This document shows positions 1 through 7,137 of a stretch of 18,726 nucleotides of DNA, piece by piece. How positions within the stretch are numbered: position 1 is the stretch's first letter; each line of letters begins with the position of its first letter. The stretch is from NCBI GenBank assembly GCA_015068055.1, contig SVLG01000042.1, positions 1 through 18,726 on the forward strand, given 5' to 3'. A program made the position numbers and the translations under genes. Source of the DNA: Oscillospiraceae bacterium (GTDB lineage: Bacteria > Bacillota_A > Clostridia > Oscillospirales > Oscillospiraceae). The notes beneath the pieces are model-generated. The model was not told the origin of the DNA, did no database searches, and was given only the letters and a program-made list of their open reading frames with translations.

Positions 1-474
1 GAGCTGGATGGGATGGTGCGGGAAATCGTGGCCAATGTGGTGGACCCCGCCGCCGAGCATGAGGAGCAGCTCCGCAGCGTTTATAACTATGTCCGTGATA
101 ACTTTGTCTATCTCCGCCGCAACTACTACGCCATGGGCGAGAAGGGCTGGGAGATCGAGGAGGCTACCTACTTCCTGGACACCCACTACGGCAACTGCTA
201 CACCTTTGCGGCCGGTATGTGGGCGCTGGCCCGGGGCGTGGGCTACGATGCCAACGCGATTTCCGGCTTTACCGGGGAGAAGAACGCCCAGCACGGCTGG
301 ATCGACATCGAACTGGAAGACGGCGTTCGCTACTTCTTCGACGTGGAGCTGGAATACGCCGCCCTCCGCGACGGCGCGACCCTCTATCCCATGTTCAAGC
401 TCCCCTGGAGCGGCGCCACCGTCAACTGGAACTACAAGTATAACTGGACGGTGGAAGGCTTCCCCATTTATTAA
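1..474 (+). CDS. Transglutaminase-like domain protein, C-terminal part (5' end outside window)
   Basis: The frame is open from the first base, so the gene begins upstream of the window; 157 codons are visible. The segment has the three signatures of the transglutaminase-like/papain-fold core: a cysteine in GNCYTFAA, a histidine in HGWIDIE and an aspartate in FFDVE, in the usual Cys-His-Asp order and spacing. Bacterial members with this core are often secreted or membrane-linked and may act as peptidases or cross-linking enzymes; the substrate cannot be told from this fragment. The N-terminal part, which would show a signal peptide or partner domains, is not visible. It ends with TAA directly before a structured spacer. 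The fold call is firm, the biological role is not. Confidence 0.8.
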   Translation, partial: ELDGMVREIVANVVDPAAEHEEQLRSVYNYVRDNFVYLRRNYYAMGEKGWEIEEATYFLDTHYGNCYTFAAGMWALARGVGYDANAISGFTGEKNAQHGWIDIELEDGVRYFFDVELEYAALRDGATLYPMFKLPWSGATVNWNYKYNWTVEGFPIY

Positions 475-568
475 AATTCCTCGCCAAAGAAAGCTGCGCT
501 TTCTTTGTGCGAACAGGCTAATGATTTGCTTTTCTTTGCGTCTGCAGACGCAAACTCTGCGAGGCATT
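475..568 (+). repeat. Structured spacer with nested inverted repeats (cloverleaf-like)
   Basis: This stretch between the transglutaminase-like and GDPD genes is almost all inverted repeats. An outer stem pairs 475-484 with 559-568 (9 of 10 bases, core CCTCGC/GCGAGG). It encloses a perfect 10-bp hairpin (485-494 CAAAGAAAGC with 498-507 GCTTTCTTTG, loop TGC) and a perfect 20-base palindrome at 535-554 (half TTTGCGTCTG). Positions 528-538 (GCTTTTCTTTG) nearly repeat the right arm of the first hairpin and could pair with its left arm instead. There is no clear U-run, so a simple terminator is not obvious. It may be a small mobile repeat, an mRNA processing element or a leader structure. Confidence 0.6.
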
Positions 569-588
569 ATAAAAAGGAGGTATAACAT

Positions 589-1416
589 ATGAAAACTTCC
601 GAAAAACTTCTTCTGGCCGCCGGTGCCGCTCTGGTGGGCACGGCTGCCGCCACGGTGTTCCTCGCGGCTCCCGGCCGCAGCAGCGCCGCCCAGCGTATGC
701 CCTTCATGGGTCAGAATCTGGCCCACCGGGGTCTCCACAATCTGGAAAAGAAGGCCCCCGAAAACTCTCTGGCCGCTTTCCGCGCCGCCGCACAGGCCGG
801 TTACGGCGTGGAGCTGGACGTGCGCCTCACCCGGGACGGGCAGGTGGTGGTCTCCCACGACGACGCTCTGGCCCGCATGACCTATACCTATAAGAATGTG
901 GCCGACAGCGACTATGCCGAGATCCGTGAGCTGCGCCTCCTTGGCACCGAGGAGTATGTTCCCCTCCTGACGGAGGTGCTGGACATTCTGGTGCCGGCCG
1001 ATGTGCCCGTGGTGGTGGAGGTCAAGGCCTGCAAAAACTGGATGACCCTCTGCGAAAAGACGCTGGACATTCTGGATGGCTACGAGGGCAAGTTCTGCGT
1101 GGAGAGCTTCGACCCCCGCATCGTGGCATGGTGGCGCTTCAACGCCCCGGACATTCTCCGCGGCCAGCTGACCAGCCAGTATGAGGATCTGCGGGGCAAC
1201 CGCTTCCTTGCGTGGATGAGCAGCCGCTGCCTCCTGAACTTTGTGGGCCGCCCCCACTTCATCGCCCACCACATCGGGAGGAAGGCGTGGACCGTGCGGC
1301 TGGCCGAACGGCTCGGCGCCATGCGCGTGGCCTGGACCGCCAGAAACCGCGACAGCGAAGCCGGGCACGATGCGGTTATTTTCGAGGACTTTATGCCCCC
1401 GGTGCGTTATAAGTAA
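589..1416 (+). CDS. Glycerophosphodiester phosphodiesterase family protein, membrane-anchored
   Basis: The GDPD family hydrolyses glycerophosphodiesters to glycerol-3-phosphate and an alcohol. The 275-residue product shows the family pattern: H46-R47-G48, the PEN motif at 57-59, E75 and D77 (metal ligands in the family), and H90-D91. Residues 7-27 form a hydrophobic segment that is probably an N-terminal anchor or uncleaved signal, so the catalytic domain likely faces outside. The ATG at 589 follows AAGGAGG (574-580 region) with good spacing. The gene sits between a structured spacer and a strong terminator, so it may be expressed alone or with the preceding gene; I see no good promoter directly upstream. 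The family call is firm; the exact substrate (lipid headgroup, teichoic acid or other) is not known. Confidence 0.9.
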   Translation: MKTSEKLLLAAGAALVGTAAATVFLAAPGRSSAAQRMPFMGQNLAHRGLHNLEKKAPENSLAAFRAAAQAGYGVELDVRLTRDGQVVVSHDDALARMTYTYKNVADSDYAEIRELRLLGTEEYVPLLTEVLDILVPADVPVVVEVKACKNWMTLCEKTLDILDGYEGKFCVESFDPRIVAWWRFNAPDILRGQLTSQYEDLRGNRFLAWMSSRCLLNFVGRPHFIAHHIGRKAWTVRLAERLGAMRVAWTARNRDSEAGHDAVIFEDFMPPVRYK

Positions 1417-1429
1417 ACAGGACGAGACA

Positions 1430-1462
1430 AAAGCCGCCGCATTTTTCAAATGCGGCGGCTTT
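1430..1462 (+). terminator. Rho-independent terminator after the GDPD gene
   Basis: A perfect 15-bp stem (1430-1444 pairing with 1448-1462) has a 3-base loop and a GC-rich core GCCGCCGC/GCGGCGGC flanked by A and T runs. It begins 13 bases after the GDPD stop. The A/T flanks make it potentially bidirectional. Confidence 0.85.
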
Positions 1463-1518
1463 CGACAGGTTTTGCCGACAGGGACAGCTATACTGAAGAT
1501 CCAAAGGAGGATCGACGT

Positions 1519-2061
1519 ATGAAAAAGCTGTCCCTTTTTCTTTCCCTTTGTCTCTTGTGGTCCGGCTTTGCGGCGCTGCCGGTGCAGGCTGTCGACAGCA
1601 AAAGCCGCATGCTCGCCGCCGCCATACTGGGTGACGAGGAGGCGGGCCGCGCCGCCGAAGAACCGGGCGGCATCGCCTTTGATGACTTGTACCTTCTTTC
1701 CCGGGCCATCTTTGCCGTCACCGGCAACCGTACCTATACCGAGGAATGGAGGCTCTGCGTTGGCGAGGTGATCCTCAACCGTGCGGCTTCTCCGGAGTTT
1801 CCCGATACGCTGCGGGAAGTCATCTATGCCGACGAGCGTTACTGCGGCAAGGTGGAAGGCTACTTCGAGGCCCTGCGGCCGGACAGCGTCTGCGTGGACA
1901 TAGCCTGGCGGCTTCTCAGCGGCGAGCGCGTCATGGACGATCGGCGCGTGGTCTATCAGGACGAGCATTTCTATGACGGCGGTGTCTGCAAGTCCCTCTA
2001 TGACTACAGGGCCGGTGGTATTTTCTTCTGCTACAGCACAAAACCACAACTCTATCGTTGA
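1519..2061 (+). CDS. Secreted SleB/Hydrolase_2-like cell wall hydrolase, divergent
   Basis: The 180-residue product has a signal peptide (K2, K3, hydrophobic residues 4-20, likely cleavage after VQA at 22-24). A domain resembling the SleB/CwlJ cell wall hydrolase family follows: the stretch VILNR (84-88) followed by SPEFPDTLREVIY matches the family signature. SleB-type proteins are lytic transglycosylases acting on spore cortex or vegetative peptidoglycan. The residue aligned by eye with the family's catalytic glutamate (family pattern ARxVYxEARGE) appears to be V67 here, with a small insertion after it, so activity is uncertain. The start is set by AAAGGAGG at 1503-1510 before ATG 1519. Cysteines at 80 and near the C-terminus could form a disulfide. 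The gene lies alone between a terminator and the feo promoter. Confidence 0.75.
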   Translation: MKKLSLFLSLCLLWSGFAALPVQAVDSKSRMLAAAILGDEEAGRAAEEPGGIAFDDLYLLSRAIFAVTGNRTYTEEWRLCVGEVILNRAASPEFPDTLREVIYADERYCGKVEGYFEALRPDSVCVDIAWRLLSGERVMDDRRVVYQDEHFYDGGVCKSLYDYRAGGIFFCYSTKPQLYR

Positions 2062-2086
2062 CAGCGGCCGGGCGAGATGCTAATAT
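2058..2086 (+). promoter_or_regulatory. Sigma-A promoter of feoAB
   Basis: A perfect -35 TTGACA (2058-2063) and a -10 TAATAT (2081-2086) are separated by 17 bases. The -35 overlaps the TGA stop of the preceding wall hydrolase gene. Predicted transcription start is about 2092-2094. Confidence 0.85.
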
Positions 2087-2092
2087 TACCCC

Positions 2093-2108
2093 GTTAGACA
2101 TAGCTAAC
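2093..2108 (+). promoter_or_regulatory. Dyad operator at the feoAB start site, possibly DtxR/IdeR-type
   Basis: The 16-base dyad GTTAG-N6-CTAAC begins at the predicted transcription start and touches the feoA ribosome binding site (CGGAGG, 2109-2114). The half sites resemble the centre of DtxR/IdeR iron boxes (GTTAGGCTAAC-like core), which fits an iron uptake operon. A bound repressor would block initiation. Assignment to DtxR rather than Fur is inference. Confidence 0.6.
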
Positions 2109-2123
2109 CGGAGGTAAAAAGAG

Positions 2124-2357
2124 ATGACGCTGGATGAGCTGAAGGTGGGCGAGAGCGGGCGGATCCTGGCCGTGGACGGCGAGGGTGCCCTGCGCTGCCG
2201 GCTGCTGGACATGGGCCTAACTCCCCGCGCCCGGGTGACCCTGCAGAAAATTGCCCCGCTGGGCGATCCCATTGAAATTCATGTGCGCGGCTATGAGCTG
2301 ACGCTTCGCCGTAACGATGCCCGTCTGATCCGTGTGGAGAAGGAGGGGCAGGCATGA
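2124..2357 (+). CDS. feoA: Ferrous iron transport protein A
   Basis: The 77-residue product is a small SH3-like FeoA protein: LDELKVGESGRI at the N-terminus, the family pattern RRLLDMGL (here CRLLDMGLTPRARV), and the terminal RGYELTLRRNDARLI. FeoA proteins are cytoplasmic and thought to assist FeoB in Fe2+ uptake. The start ATG follows GGAGG at 2110-2114. The gene's last bases overlap the feoB start (ATGA, 2354-2357), so the two are translationally coupled. It is the first gene of an operon with its own strong promoter and candidate iron operator. The length is typical for the family. Confidence 0.92.
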   Translation: MTLDELKVGESGRILAVDGEGALRCRLLDMGLTPRARVTLQKIAPLGDPIEIHVRGYELTLRRNDARLIRVEKEGQA

Positions 2358-4366
2358 TTTTTGCACTGGTGGGCAACCAGAACTGCGGCAAGACCACCCT
2401 GTTCAATGCCCTGACCGGCTCCAACCAGCATGTGGGCAACTTCCCCGGCGTCACCGTGGACCAGAAACTGGGCGAGGTCAAGGGCTATAAGGGCTGCTCC
2501 GTGGTGGATCTGCCCGGCATTTACTCCCTGCGGCCCTATACCCAGGAGGAGATCGTGGCCAGGGACTTCATCCTCAACGAGAAGCCCGACGGCATTATCA
2601 ACATAGTGGACGCCACCAATATCGAGCGCAACCTCTATCTGACGCTGCAGCTTCTGGAGCTGAAGGTGCCCATGGTGCTGGCGCTGAATATGATGGACGA
2701 GGTGCGTTCCAACGGCGGCACCATCGACATCCGGCGTATGAGTGCGGAGCTGGGCATCCCGGTGGTACCCATCGTGGCCGCCAAGGGCGAGGGTGTTTCC
2801 GAGCTGGTGGCCCAGGCGGTGCAGACGGCGAAAAACCGCGCCCTGCCCCGCGTCACCGACTTCTGCAATGCCGACTCCCCCGTACACCGCTGTACCCATG
2901 CGGTGATCCATCTGATCCACGACCACGCGGATATGCTGGGTGTGTCCCCGCGCTTTTGCACGGCCAAGCTCATCGAGGGCGATGCCGGTATGATGGAGGC
3001 GCTGGAGCTGGATGAAAACGAGCGGGAGCTGCTGGAGCACTGCATCGTGCAGATGGAGACGGAGTCCGGGCTGGACCGGAACGCCGCGCTGGCGGATATG
3101 CGCTATACATTTATTGAGAAGGTAGTGGCCACCTCCGTGGTCAAGTGCCGGGAGAGCCGGGAGCATCGCCGCTCCATGGCCATGGATCGAGTCCTCACCG
3201 GCAGATACACGGCCCTGCCCTTCTTCTTCGGCGTAATGTTTCTGGTGTTCTACCTGACCTTCAACGTCATCGGCACGGCCCTTTCGGATCTGCTCAGTCT
3301 GGGCATCGATGCCCTCACCGTGCTGGTAGACCGGGGCCTGTCTGCCTACGGTATCAACAGCGTGGTACATAGCCTCATCATCGACGGCGTCTTTGCCGGG
3401 GTGGGCAGCGTGCTGAGCTTCCTGCCCATCATCGTTACGCTGTTCTTCTTCCTCTCCATTCTGGAGGACACCGGCTACATGGCCCGGGTGGCCTTTGTGA
3501 TGGATAAGCTTCTCCGCAAAATCGGCCTGTCCGGCCGGAGCTTTGTGCCCATGCTCATCGGCTTCGGCTGCAGCGTGCCGGCCATCATGGCTACCCGTAC
3601 CGTATCTTCCGACCGGGATCGCAAGATGACCATTTTGCTGGTGCCCTTTATGAGCTGCTCGGCCAAGATCCCCATTTATGCGGTGTTCTCCGCGGCCTTC
3701 TTCCCGGAGAGCCCGGCCCTGACCATGATCGTTCTCTATGCCGGGGGCATGCTGGTGGGCATTCTGCTGGCCCTCTGCCTGAAAAACACCCTCTTTACCG
3801 GCCAGCCGGTGCCCTTTGTCATGGAGCTGCCCAATTACCGTCTGCCTTCCGCCCGGAGCGTGGGTCTTCTTCTCTGGGAAAAGGCCCGGGATTTTCTGGA
3901 ACGGGCGTTTACCATCATCTTCCTGGCTACCATCCTGATCTGGTTCCTGCAGAGTTTTGACAGCCGCCTTAATGTGGTGGCGGACAGTGCGGAAAGCCTC
4001 ATGGCCATGCTGGGTCGGCTCTTCGCCCCCCTCTTCGCCCCGCTGGGCTTCGGGGACTGGCGCATGGTCACCGCGCTGGTGACGGGCTTTACCGCCAAGG
4101 AGGCCGTAGTCTCCACGCTGGCCATCCTGCTGAACACCAGCATGGCGGAGCTGGGTGCGGCGCTGCAGAGCGTCTTTACCCCCGCCTCTGCGGCCAGCTT
4201 CCTGAGCTTTACCCTGCTCTATACCCCCTGTGTGGCCGCTGTGGCCACCATCCGCCGGGAATTGGGTTCCCGGCTGGCCGCCCTCGGCGTGGTGCTGCTG
4301 CAGTGCGGCGTGGCCTGGGTCGTGGCGCTGGCGGTGTACCGGATTGCGCTGCTGTTTGCCGGATAA
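2354..4366 (+). CDS. feoB: Ferrous iron transporter B (GTPase-coupled membrane permease)
   Basis: The 670-residue product has the N-terminal G domain: P-loop GNQNCGKT (7-14), switch region GNFPGVTV (28-35), DLPG (52-55) and NMMD (112-115, the NKxD-type base-recognition motif). A helical linker follows, then a polytopic membrane domain from about residue 290. The two FeoB gate motifs are visible: GFGCSVPAIMATR around residue 396 onward, and YTPCVAAVATIRRE near 620. It imports Fe2+ across the cytoplasmic membrane under low-oxygen conditions. It is coupled to feoA by a 4-base overlap; no feoC follows. The length matches Gram-positive FeoB proteins, shorter than the E. coli one. The stop codon lies inside the stem of a strong terminator. 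Confidence 0.96.
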   Translation: MIFALVGNQNCGKTTLFNALTGSNQHVGNFPGVTVDQKLGEVKGYKGCSVVDLPGIYSLRPYTQEEIVARDFILNEKPDGIINIVDATNIERNLYLTLQLLELKVPMVLALNMMDEVRSNGGTIDIRRMSAELGIPVVPIVAAKGEGVSELVAQAVQTAKNRALPRVTDFCNADSPVHRCTHAVIHLIHDHADMLGVSPRFCTAKLIEGDAGMMEALELDENERELLEHCIVQMETESGLDRNAALADMRYTFIEKVVATSVVKCRESREHRRSMAMDRVLTGRYTALPFFFGVMFLVFYLTFNVIGTALSDLLSLGIDALTVLVDRGLSAYGINSVVHSLIIDGVFAGVGSVLSFLPIIVTLFFFLSILEDTGYMARVAFVMDKLLRKIGLSGRSFVPMLIGFGCSVPAIMATRTVSSDRDRKMTILLVPFMSCSAKIPIYAVFSAAFFPESPALTMIVLYAGGMLVGILLALCLKNTLFTGQPVPFVMELPNYRLPSARSVGLLLWEKARDFLERAFTIIFLATILIWFLQSFDSRLNVVADSAESLMAMLGRLFAPLFAPLGFGDWRMVTALVTGFTAKEAVVSTLAILLNTSMAELGAALQSVFTPASAASFLSFTLLYTPCVAAVATIRRELGSRLAALGVVLLQCGVAWVVALAVYRIALLFAG

Positions 4367-4406
4367 AGAAAGACCCGACATCAAAGGATGTCGGGTCTTT
4401 CTTTAT
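4363..4406. terminator. Bidirectional terminator between feoB and pncB
   Basis: A long perfect stem of about 20 bp (4363-4382 with 4387-4406) has an AAAG loop, a GC-rich core GACCCGACATC and A/T-rich flanks giving a U-run on both strands. The feoB stop codon lies in its left base and the convergent pncB stop is 4 bases past its right base. Confidence 0.92.
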
Positions 4407-4409
4407 TTA

Positions 4410-5888
4410 TTATTGAAAGGGGTCCTGTTCCTCGGCCCTTTGTGCGGCGGCCCGGAGCAGGTCATAGCGGGCCTGCCAGAGATCCCAGCTCAGGTCCACA
4501 TAGTAGCGGTGAGGGTTATCAAAGCGCTTGACTTCGTCCCAGAGGGTGTCCACTTCGGCGGCGCAGTAGGCCTTGATCTCCTCCAGACTGGGCAGCTTGT
4601 AGACCAGTTTGCCGCTCTGGAAGATCGGCACCTGCAGCTCTCTGGCCGTAAAGTTCCGGAGCGTCTTGCGCTTCCAGGTGGATTCGGGATCGAAGATCTC
4701 CAGACTCTGGCTGTCGTCCACGATCTCGTCGTGGAGGCACATGTAGTCCGCCAGGGCCTTGCCGCTCTTTTTGCTGTAGAAGCGGTAGACCTTCTTGAAA
4801 TGAGGTACGGTGATCTTGGCCACGTTCTCGCTGATCTTGATGCGGGGGGTAATGATGCCGGGCTCATCCTCCACGGCCACCAGCTTGTAAACGCCGCCGA
4901 AGACCGGTTCGCTCTTGGCGGTGATGAGGCGCTCGCCTACGCCGAAGGAGTCGATGCAGGCCCCCTGCTGCAGCAGGCCGCGGATGATGTACTCGTCCAG
5001 AGAGTTGGAGCAGGTGATCTTGCACTCGGTCCAGCCGGCCTCGTCCAGCATACGGCGGGCTTCCTTGGTGAGATAGGTCATGTCGCCGCTGTCCAGACGG
5101 ATGCCGCACTTGGTGATGCCTCTGGGCTTCAGCACCTCGTTGAAGGCCCGGATGGCGTTGGGTACGCCGGACTTCAGGGTGTTATAGGTGTCCACCAGCA
5201 GCACCGCGTTGTCGGGGTAGAGTTCGCAGTAGGTGCGGAAGGCATCCAGCTCATCGCCGAACATCTGCACCCAGGAGTGGGCCATGGTGCCCACGGCCCG
5301 GACCCCGTAGCACTCGTCACTGACGGTGCAGGCGGTACCGGAGCAGCCGCCGATGTAGGCAGCACGGGCGCCCAGAATGGCACCGTCGGCACCCTGGGCC
5401 CGGCGGGAACCGAACTCCATAACGGGACGGCCCTTGGCGGCCCGGACGATGCGGTTGGCCTTGGTGGCGATGAGGGACTGATGGTTCAGACAGAGAAGGA
5501 GATAGGTCTCCAGAATTTGGGTCTGGATGGCGCTGCCCCGGACGGTGAGCAGGGGCTCCCGGGGGAAGACGGGGGTGCCTTCGGGCACGGCCCAGACATC
5601 GCCGGTGAAACGGAAGTTCTTCAGATAATCCAGGAAGCCGGGATCAAACATCTTGCGGGAGCGGAGGTAGTCCAGATCGTCCTTGCTGAAGTGGAGGTTC
5701 TGGATATACTCCACCACCTGCTCAAGACCCGCCGCAATGGCAAAGCCGCCGCCGTCGGGGACCTGACGGAAGAAGAGGTCAAAGTAGGAGATCTTGTCGC
5801 CGAAGCCCCGGCGGAAATACCCGTTGGACATGGTAAGCTCGTAGTAGTCGCAGAGCATGGACATGTTCTGTTCGTGGCGCTGATTCAT
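4410..5888 (-). CDS. pncB: Nicotinate phosphoribosyltransferase
   Basis: The enzyme converts nicotinate and PRPP, with ATP, to nicotinate mononucleotide, the entry step of NAD salvage (Preiss-Handler route). The 492-residue product has the family start LCDYYELTMSNGYF (12-25), EFGSRRAQG (158-166), GTMAHSW (200-206, with H204 the histidine phosphorylated in this family) and IRLDSGDMTY, the phosphate-binding stretch. The length agrees with bacterial NAPRTases. The start ATG (5886-5888) is preceded by TGGAGGC. It is monocistronic: it has its own promoter at 5921-5949, and faces feoB across a shared terminator. A NadR/NiaR-type operator was not recognised by eye. Confidence in function is high. 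Confidence 0.95.
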   Translation of the reverse strand: MNQRHEQNMSMLCDYYELTMSNGYFRRGFGDKISYFDLFFRQVPDGGGFAIAAGLEQVVEYIQNLHFSKDDLDYLRSRKMFDPGFLDYLKNFRFTGDVWAVPEGTPVFPREPLLTVRGSAIQTQILETYLLLCLNHQSLIATKANRIVRAAKGRPVMEFGSRRAQGADGAILGARAAYIGGCSGTACTVSDECYGVRAVGTMAHSWVQMFGDELDAFRTYCELYPDNAVLLVDTYNTLKSGVPNAIRAFNEVLKPRGITKCGIRLDSGDMTYLTKEARRMLDEAGWTECKITCSNSLDEYIIRGLLQQGACIDSFGVGERLITAKSEPVFGGVYKLVAVEDEPGIITPRIKISENVAKITVPHFKKVYRFYSKKSGKALADYMCLHDEIVDDSQSLEIFDPESTWKRKTLRNFTARELQVPIFQSGKLVYKLPSLEEIKAYCAAEVDTLWDEVKRFDNPHRYYVDLSWDLWQARYDLLRAAAQRAEEQDPFQ

Positions 5889-5920
5889 GGCGTAGCCTCC
5901 ATAAAAGTATTACAAAGCCT

Positions 5921-5949
5921 ATCATAGTATGTTCCGCCTGATTTTTCAA
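5921..5949 (-). promoter_or_regulatory. Sigma-A promoter of pncB
   Basis: On the minus strand, TTGAAA (5944-5949) and TATGAT (5921-5926) are separated by 17 bases, about 35 bases before the pncB start. It lies back to back with the promoter of the divergent GH1-like gene; the two -35 boxes are 6 bases apart. Confidence 0.8.
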
Positions 5950-5955
5950 GAGGGT

Positions 5956-5984
5956 TTGACAGCTTGCGGCGTTTGGGTTATTCT
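5956..5984 (+). promoter_or_regulatory. Sigma-A promoter of the GH1-like/ygiQ unit
   Basis: A perfect -35 TTGACA (5956-5961) and -10 TATTCT (5979-5984) have a 17-base spacer. The predicted start near 5991 lies downstream of a TTG at 5987, which argues that translation begins at ATG 6014. Confidence 0.8.
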
Positions 5985-6013
5985 ATTTGCAGCAAAAAGA
6001 AAGGAAGCAAGCT

Positions 6014-7129
6014 ATGTCCGAGCTTCGACTTCAGGCGAATATGCAGCTGGGCGTCAGTCTGCAGGCGGACAGCCCCGAACAGGCGCCGGAGGGCCATGTG
6101 CAGAGCGTGCTGCTGCGGCAGCTGGGTGTGCGCAGCTGTCTGGTAAGCTGTGCCTGGGCGCGGCTGGAGCCGGTAAAGGGTCAGTTCAGCCGGGCTGCGT
6201 TCGATGCGCTGCGCAGTCAGATCATGCGGCTGCGGGCCCTGGGCATTGAGCCGCTGCTCTGCCTCTGGCACGGGAACCACCCGGACTGGCTGGGCGATTT
6301 CCGGCGGGAGGAGAGTGTGCAGTTCTACCTGCGCTATGTGCAGCGTGTGCTGGACGAGGTAGGGCATCTGGCGGCGGAGTATCTCAGCTTTGCCGAGCCC
6401 AACGCCCTGCTGCTGAGCTTCCACAAGCCGGATATGAAAAGTCTCTCTGCCGTGGCGGCGGGGCATCTCCGGGCCTACCGGCTCATTCATGATTATCGCC
6501 GCGCCCAGGGCTTCCGGGATACGGCGGTGGGCTTTGCCCTGCATATGTACCCGCCCTCCATGGGGCGCATGGGGGCCGGGACCCTGCTGCGGCTCTATCA
6601 GGAGCTGCCCCTGCGAGCCATGGCCCGGGCTGAGTTCAGCGCCCCCCTTTCCAACCCCACCCGCATGCCTGCGGGACTTTACTGCGACTTTCTGGGGCTT
6701 ATGTACGGCCTGCGAAAGCTCCGCCACTCCCGGCAGAGGGACGATCTGGGCCGGGAGATCTGGCCCGAGGGCGTGGGCGAGTGCTGCAGTGCGCTGCTGG
6801 CGGCGGCGCCGAGACCGGTTTATATCTTTGATCCCGGCGCCTGCGACTGGGATGACAGCTTCCGTGCCCGCTATATTTATGAACATCTGAACGCCATCTG
6901 CCGTTCCCACCAGCCGGTACTGCGCTATTATTACGCGGGACTGCTGGACGGCAGGGAGCAGGAGGAGGGCCTGGCGGCCCGCCGGGGTCTTTTTTACACC
7001 GACCCCTGGACCGGCGAGGTGCATATGAAAAAGAGCGGTGAATTTTTCGCGGCGCTGGCCCACAGCGGCGGCGTCAGCGAAGCAGACTTCAAAGAATACG
7101 TGGCCGGGCAGAGCTACCGGCAGGGATGA
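6014..7129 (+). CDS. GH1-fold (beta-glucosidase-like) protein with altered catalytic motifs
   Basis: The 371-residue product follows the glycoside hydrolase family 1 TIM-barrel pattern in order: CAWARLEPVKGQF (46-58, like the family's SWSRIxPxG), GIEPLLCLWHGNHPDWL (77-93), FAEPN (126-130, like NEPN), CDFLGLMYG (224-232, like DFxGxNYY), YIFDPG (270-275, at the position of YITENG), DDSFRARYIYEHL (280-292), and LLDGREQ-GL-RRGLFYTD near 310-330 (like LLDNFEW and RFGLxYVD). The acid/base E128 is kept, but the Asn before it is A127 and the nucleophile Glu is replaced by D273. The protein is also shorter than usual GH1 enzymes. It may be a pseudoenzyme or have changed chemistry. There is no signal peptide. 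Start: ATG 6014 after AAAGGAAG; it runs straight into ygiQ. Confidence 0.75.
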   Translation: MSELRLQANMQLGVSLQADSPEQAPEGHVQSVLLRQLGVRSCLVSCAWARLEPVKGQFSRAAFDALRSQIMRLRALGIEPLLCLWHGNHPDWLGDFRREESVQFYLRYVQRVLDEVGHLAAEYLSFAEPNALLLSFHKPDMKSLSAVAAGHLRAYRLIHDYRRAQGFRDTAVGFALHMYPPSMGRMGAGTLLRLYQELPLRAMARAEFSAPLSNPTRMPAGLYCDFLGLMYGLRKLRHSRQRDDLGREIWPEGVGECCSALLAAAPRPVYIFDPGACDWDDSFRARYIYEHLNAICRSHQPVLRYYYAGLLDGREQEEGLAARRGLFYTDPWTGEVHMKKSGEFFAALAHSGGVSEADFKEYVAGQSYRQG

Positions 7130-7137
7130 GAGGAACT

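Noticed and set aside
2291..4384. Very long open frame on the minus strand opposite feoB
   Set aside because: It is the antisense shadow of a GC-rich feoB: composition is dominated by His, Gln and Gly, with no domain or ribosome binding site.
5987..6013. TTG at 5987 as start of the GH1-like gene
   Set aside because: It lies upstream of the predicted transcription start from the TTGACA/TATTCT promoter and lacks a ribosome binding site; ATG 6014 has one.
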